Positions 15,742 through 17,673 of a DNA stretch of 17,673 nucleotides are shown here, one piece after another; position 1 is the stretch's first letter; every line of letters starts with the position of its first letter. The position numbers were made by a program, and so were the translations under genes. Source of the stretch: an uncultured Eubacteriales bacterium (lineage in GTDB: Bacteria; Bacillota; Clostridia; UMGS1883; UMGS1540); the NCBI GenBank assembly GCA_900552775.1, contig USAP01000013.1, positions 1 through 17,673 of the forward strand, in the 5' to 3' direction. The notes under the pieces were generated by a model. The model was not told the DNA's origin. It searched no databases and worked only from the letters and a program-made list of their open reading frames with translations.

Positions 15742-15775
15742 AAAAAAGTCCTCTGTATTGTATTATACAGAGGAC
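15742..15775 (-). terminator. T-box conditional terminator
   Basis: An 11-bp perfect stem, plus-strand GTCCTCTGTAT (15748-15758) with ATACAGAGGAC (15765-15775), encloses a six-base loop and is followed on the minus strand by six T residues (15742-15747). Its 5' arm is shared with the antiterminator, so the two structures exclude each other. Confidence 0.92.
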
Positions 15776-16034
15776 GAATTTTTTAAATCCGTGGTACCAC
15801 CTCAGGTTCGCCGCCCAACTCACGAAGGGCAGCCTCATCAGGTACAGCGCAAGACTCAATACCTTAGTGCTGTGACGGGCACACCCGTTGCAGCCTACTC
15901 GAAACCTCTTTCGGTGCACAGCTCTCGGAATGTATTCGGATATATGCTTTCCGTTGTCTCGCACCGCCCGACAACTCTCTCAAGGCTCCGCATATTCTTA
16001 CTTGTTTCCGGTCATCACCTTTAAATATTAACTT
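15742..16034 (-). promoter_or_regulatory. T-box riboswitch, tyrosine (UAC) specifier
   Basis: Read on the minus strand, the leader begins AAGGTGATGACC (about 16022) and has T-box stem I, with AGTAA on the 5' side of the specifier loop, AGAGAG and a GGTG distal loop. GAA-TAC-A (15931-15937) is on the 3' side, so the specifier is UAC (15932-15934), a tyrosine codon. Stem III is GCTGCCC/GGGCGGC (15810-15833). The T-box sequence TGAGGTGGTACCACGG is at 15789-15804. Its UGGU bulge would pair with ACCA, matching the A73 discriminator of tRNA-Tyr. GAGG and ACG can pair with CCTC and CGT in the 5' arm of the terminator (15770-15776) as antiterminator. Uncharged tRNA-Tyr should therefore allow read-through into the symporter operon. 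Confidence 0.93.
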
Positions 16035-16040
16035 GAAATA

Positions 16041-16069
16041 ATTATATCACTTCATTATTTATTTGTCAA
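16041..16069 (-). promoter_or_regulatory. Full-consensus promoter of the T-box operon
   Basis: A perfect -35 TTGACA (16064-16069), 17-bp spacer, and perfect -10 TATAAT (16041-16046) with an extended TGA. The start is predicted near 16034, giving a leader of about 328 bases to the symporter ATG. A maximally strong promoter fits control by transcription termination rather than initiation. The -35 lies only 10 bases after the stop of the upstream NSS transporter gene. Confidence 0.92.
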
Positions 16070-16079
16070 CAGTATTTTT

Positions 16080-17435
16080 TTAAATTTTAAAAATACCGAA
16101 CACATCCAGCACGGACGATACCAAAATAAGCACAATACATATCGGCGCCAGATATTTTATCATAACCGTGAAAACCTTTTCGCGCCCAAAAGTTCCGTCC
16201 CGGCTAATCTCATCGGCAAGCGTTTTCGGCTTTATAACATATCCCACAAATATGCATGTGAGGAATGCGACAATCGGCATTAAAACGCTGTTGCTTATAA
16301 AATCGAAAAAGTCGAGGAACGAAAGACCTATTATCTTCACGCCGCCCCACAGCCCGAACCCGAGCGAGGACGGAATACCCAGGAAAAGGCATATGGCAAT
16401 TGTAAGTATACAAGCCGTGCTTCTTTTAACCTTGAATTTATCGCTGAAAATAGAAACAACCGTTTCCATGAGCGAAATTGAAGATGTGAGCGCCGCAAAC
16501 AAAACGAGTATGAAAAACGCCGCGCCGATAACCGTGCCGCCTTTCATGCTTTCAAAAACCTGCGGCAGCGTTACAAACATAAGCCCGGGGCCTTTGCCCA
16601 AAGCCGCCTCGTCTCCGCCCGAGAAAACAAACACCGCCGGAATAATCATAAGACCTGCCAAAAATGCAATTCCGGTGTCAAAAATTTCTATTTGTTTTAC
16701 TGACGCTTCAAGATTTACATCCTTTTTCATATATGAGCCGTATGTTATCATAATGCCCATCGCAAGCGACATGGAGTAGAAAAGCTGACCCATTGCCGCA
16801 AGCACCGTTTTTGCCGAAAATTTTGAAAAATCGGGCGTGATGTAATAGAGAACGCCGTTAACAGCACCCGGCAGCGTAATCGCATAAACGGCAATTATAA
16901 CTGAAAGCACTACGAGAATAGGCATCATAATGCTGCTTACCTTCTCAACGCCTTTTTCAACGCCCCTCAACACAACAAAAGACGTGATGCCGAGGAATAC
17001 CAGAAACCAAATGAGCGGCTCTGCCGGCTTTGATATAAAGCTTTCAAAAAATCCGCTTTCCGCCGCAAGCCTTGCCTGCCCCGTGCAGAATGCCGCAAGG
17101 TATTTCGTAACCCAACCGCCTATAACCGAGTAATAAGGCAAAATTATCATGGGAACAAGCGCCGTGAGAGTTCCTATAAAAGAGAACTTTTTGGAAAGCG
17201 CGCCGTATGCGCCTATGGCGCTTAGACCCGTTTTTCTGCCGAGCGCAATCTCCGCCGACATAAACGCAAATCCGAATGTAAGCGCAAGTACGATATACAC
17301 GAGCAGAAATATTCCGCCGCCGTATTTTGCCGCAAGATACGGGAATCTCCAAATATTTCCCAAACCCACGGCTGAACCTGCCGCCGCAAGCACAAAACCG
17401 ATTTTTCCGCTGAAACTGCTTCTTTCTTTTTCCAT
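16080..17435 (-). CDS. Sodium-dependent amino-acid transporter, NSS (LeuT/TnaT) family
   Basis: A neurotransmitter:sodium symporter family protein, 451 aa, with about 11 membrane helices as in bacterial LeuT, TnaT and Tyt1. The Na+ and substrate-site motif GLGNIWRFPY in helix 1 is at 24-33. The helix-8 region ALTSSISLMETV matches the family's second ion site, and the helix-2 MSAEIALGRK is also typical. Bacterial members import hydrophobic or aromatic amino acids, including tyrosine and tryptophan. Its position just upstream of a tyrosine T-box operon suggests an aromatic amino acid, but this is inference. The ATG at 17435 has GGAGG five bases upstream. No clear promoter or T-box was seen in 17436-17650, and no terminator follows its stop. 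Confidence 0.93.
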   Translation of the reverse strand: MEKERSSFSGKIGFVLAAAGSAVGLGNIWRFPYLAAKYGGGIFLLVYIVLALTFGFAFMSAEIALGRKTGLSAIGAYGALSKKFSFIGTLTALVPMIILPYYSVIGGWVTKYLAAFCTGQARLAAESGFFESFISKPAEPLIWFLVFLGITSFVVLRGVEKGVEKVSSIMMPILVVLSVIIAVYAITLPGAVNGVLYYITPDFSKFSAKTVLAAMGQLFYSMSLAMGIMITYGSYMKKDVNLEASVKQIEIFDTGIAFLAGLMIIPAVFVFSGGDEAALGKGPGLMFVTLPQVFESMKGGTVIGAAFFILVLFAALTSSISLMETVVSIFSDKFKVKRSTACILTIAICLFLGIPSSLGFGLWGGVKIIGLSFLDFFDFISNSVLMPIVAFLTCIFVGYVIKPKTLADEISRDGTFGREKVFTVMIKYLAPICIVLILVSSVLDVFGIFKI

Positions 17436-17462
17436 ACTTTCCTCCGTTTGTTATATTTTTAA

Positions 17463-17490
17463 GTAGGGGCGACCCTGTGTGGTCGCCCGT
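17463..17490. repeat. GTAGGGGCGACC-type dispersed repeat hairpin
   Basis: GGGCGACC (17467-17474) pairs with GGTCGCCC (17481-17488) around CTGTGT, preceded by GTAG. I recall similar GTAGGGGCG...CGCCC hairpins as multi-copy intergenic repeats in Clostridia genomes. Only one copy is in this window, so repetitiveness is from recall, not shown here. It lies in the 238-base region before the NSS gene, which holds no other gene. Confidence 0.5.
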
Positions 17491-17531
17491 TTATGTTCCG
17501 CACACAAAAGGTCGCTCGCACGGCTCGCTCT

Positions 17532-17577
17532 CAAACGCAAAGCCAAGCATTGCGTTTGGTTTTCCTCAACACCAAAC
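17532..17577. repeat. Overlapping mutually exclusive hairpins upstream of the NSS gene
   Basis: CAAACGCAA (17532-17540) pairs with TTGCGTTTG (17550-17558), and GTTTGGT (17554-17560) pairs with ACCAAAC (17571-17577). The two stems share bases 17554-17558 and cannot form together. They may be the body of the dispersed repeat at 17463-17490 or a leader structure of the NSS transcript. Confidence 0.5.
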
Positions 17578-17650
17578 GGACAACTTCCCCGCAAAACAAA
17601 TCTTCATGTATGCAAAAACTTTTTAAAATGTCACCGCAACAGTGTATCAC

Positions 17651-17673
17651 AGATCGGAAGAGCGTCGTGTAGG
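17651..17673 (+). other. Illumina adapter read-through at contig end
   Basis: The last 23 bases begin AGATCGGAAGAGCGTCGTGT and match the reverse complement of the Illumina TruSeq universal (P5) adapter. This is not genomic sequence. The biological contig ends at or before 17650. Confidence 0.97.

Noticed and set aside
8859..16034. The T-box operon read as a tyrosine-degrading (fermentative) pathway
   Set aside because: IorAB and CoA ligases could work oxidatively, but a tyrosine T-box switches genes on under tyrosine shortage, which is the wrong sign for degradation. Kept only as the alternative to test.
17436..17650. A second T-box or other riboswitch in front of the NSS transporter
   Set aside because: No AGGTGGTACC-type T-box sequence or terminator with a T tract is present; only repeat-like hairpins were found.

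Overview
The window looks like a contig from an anaerobic Firmicute of class Clostridia, probably uncultured and known from a metagenome. The evidence is: strong AGGAGG/AGGTGA ribosome binding sites, frequent GTG and TTG starts, an RNA T-box riboswitch, a ferredoxin-type indolepyruvate oxidoreductase (IorAB), a TagO-type teichoic/cell-wall transferase, MinD, and a tRNA-Gln with an encoded CCA. The last 23 bases (17651-17673) are Illumina adapter sequence, so the right edge is a technical end.

Layout. 1-537 (minus): the start of an unknown membrane or secreted protein, translationally coupled by TGATG to a Nudix hydrolase. 653-2231 (plus): a divergent unit of rluB (23S rRNA pseudouridine synthase) and an SGNH hydrolase, ending at a large hairpin (2282-2361) shared with a convergent GNAT-like acyltransferase gene (2388-3563, minus). 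3670-3819 (minus): a solo tRNA-Gln(CUG) with a consensus promoter and its own terminator. 3873-8309 (plus): an aminotransferase, tagO, galactokinase and minD, ending at a bidirectional terminator (8350-8410).

8417-16069 (minus) is the most interesting part. One compact operon encodes an SSS-family Na+ symporter, an AMP-forming acyl-CoA ligase, IorA, IorB, a PaaK-type arylacetate-CoA ligase and a double-ACT-domain protein. It is preceded by a perfect promoter and a T-box leader whose specifier reads as UAC (tyrosine). A T-box turns genes on when its amino acid is scarce, so the operon should supply tyrosine rather than degrade it. My inference is uptake of an arylacetate (4-hydroxyphenylacetate or phenylacetate), activation to the CoA thioester, reductive carboxylation by IorAB to the aryl-pyruvate, and transamination to the aromatic amino acid. 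The ACT protein could sense the end product. A separate NSS-family (LeuT/Tyt1-like) amino-acid transporter gene lies just upstream (16080-17435, minus), with no visible terminator between it and the T-box promoter. Its own upstream region carries a GTAGGGGCGACC-type repeat and overlapping hairpins.

The genes form tight operons: gaps are 1-16 bp inside the T-box operon and 0-56 bp in the tagO-galK-minD group. No CRISPR array, insertion sequence, phage gene or rRNA was seen.
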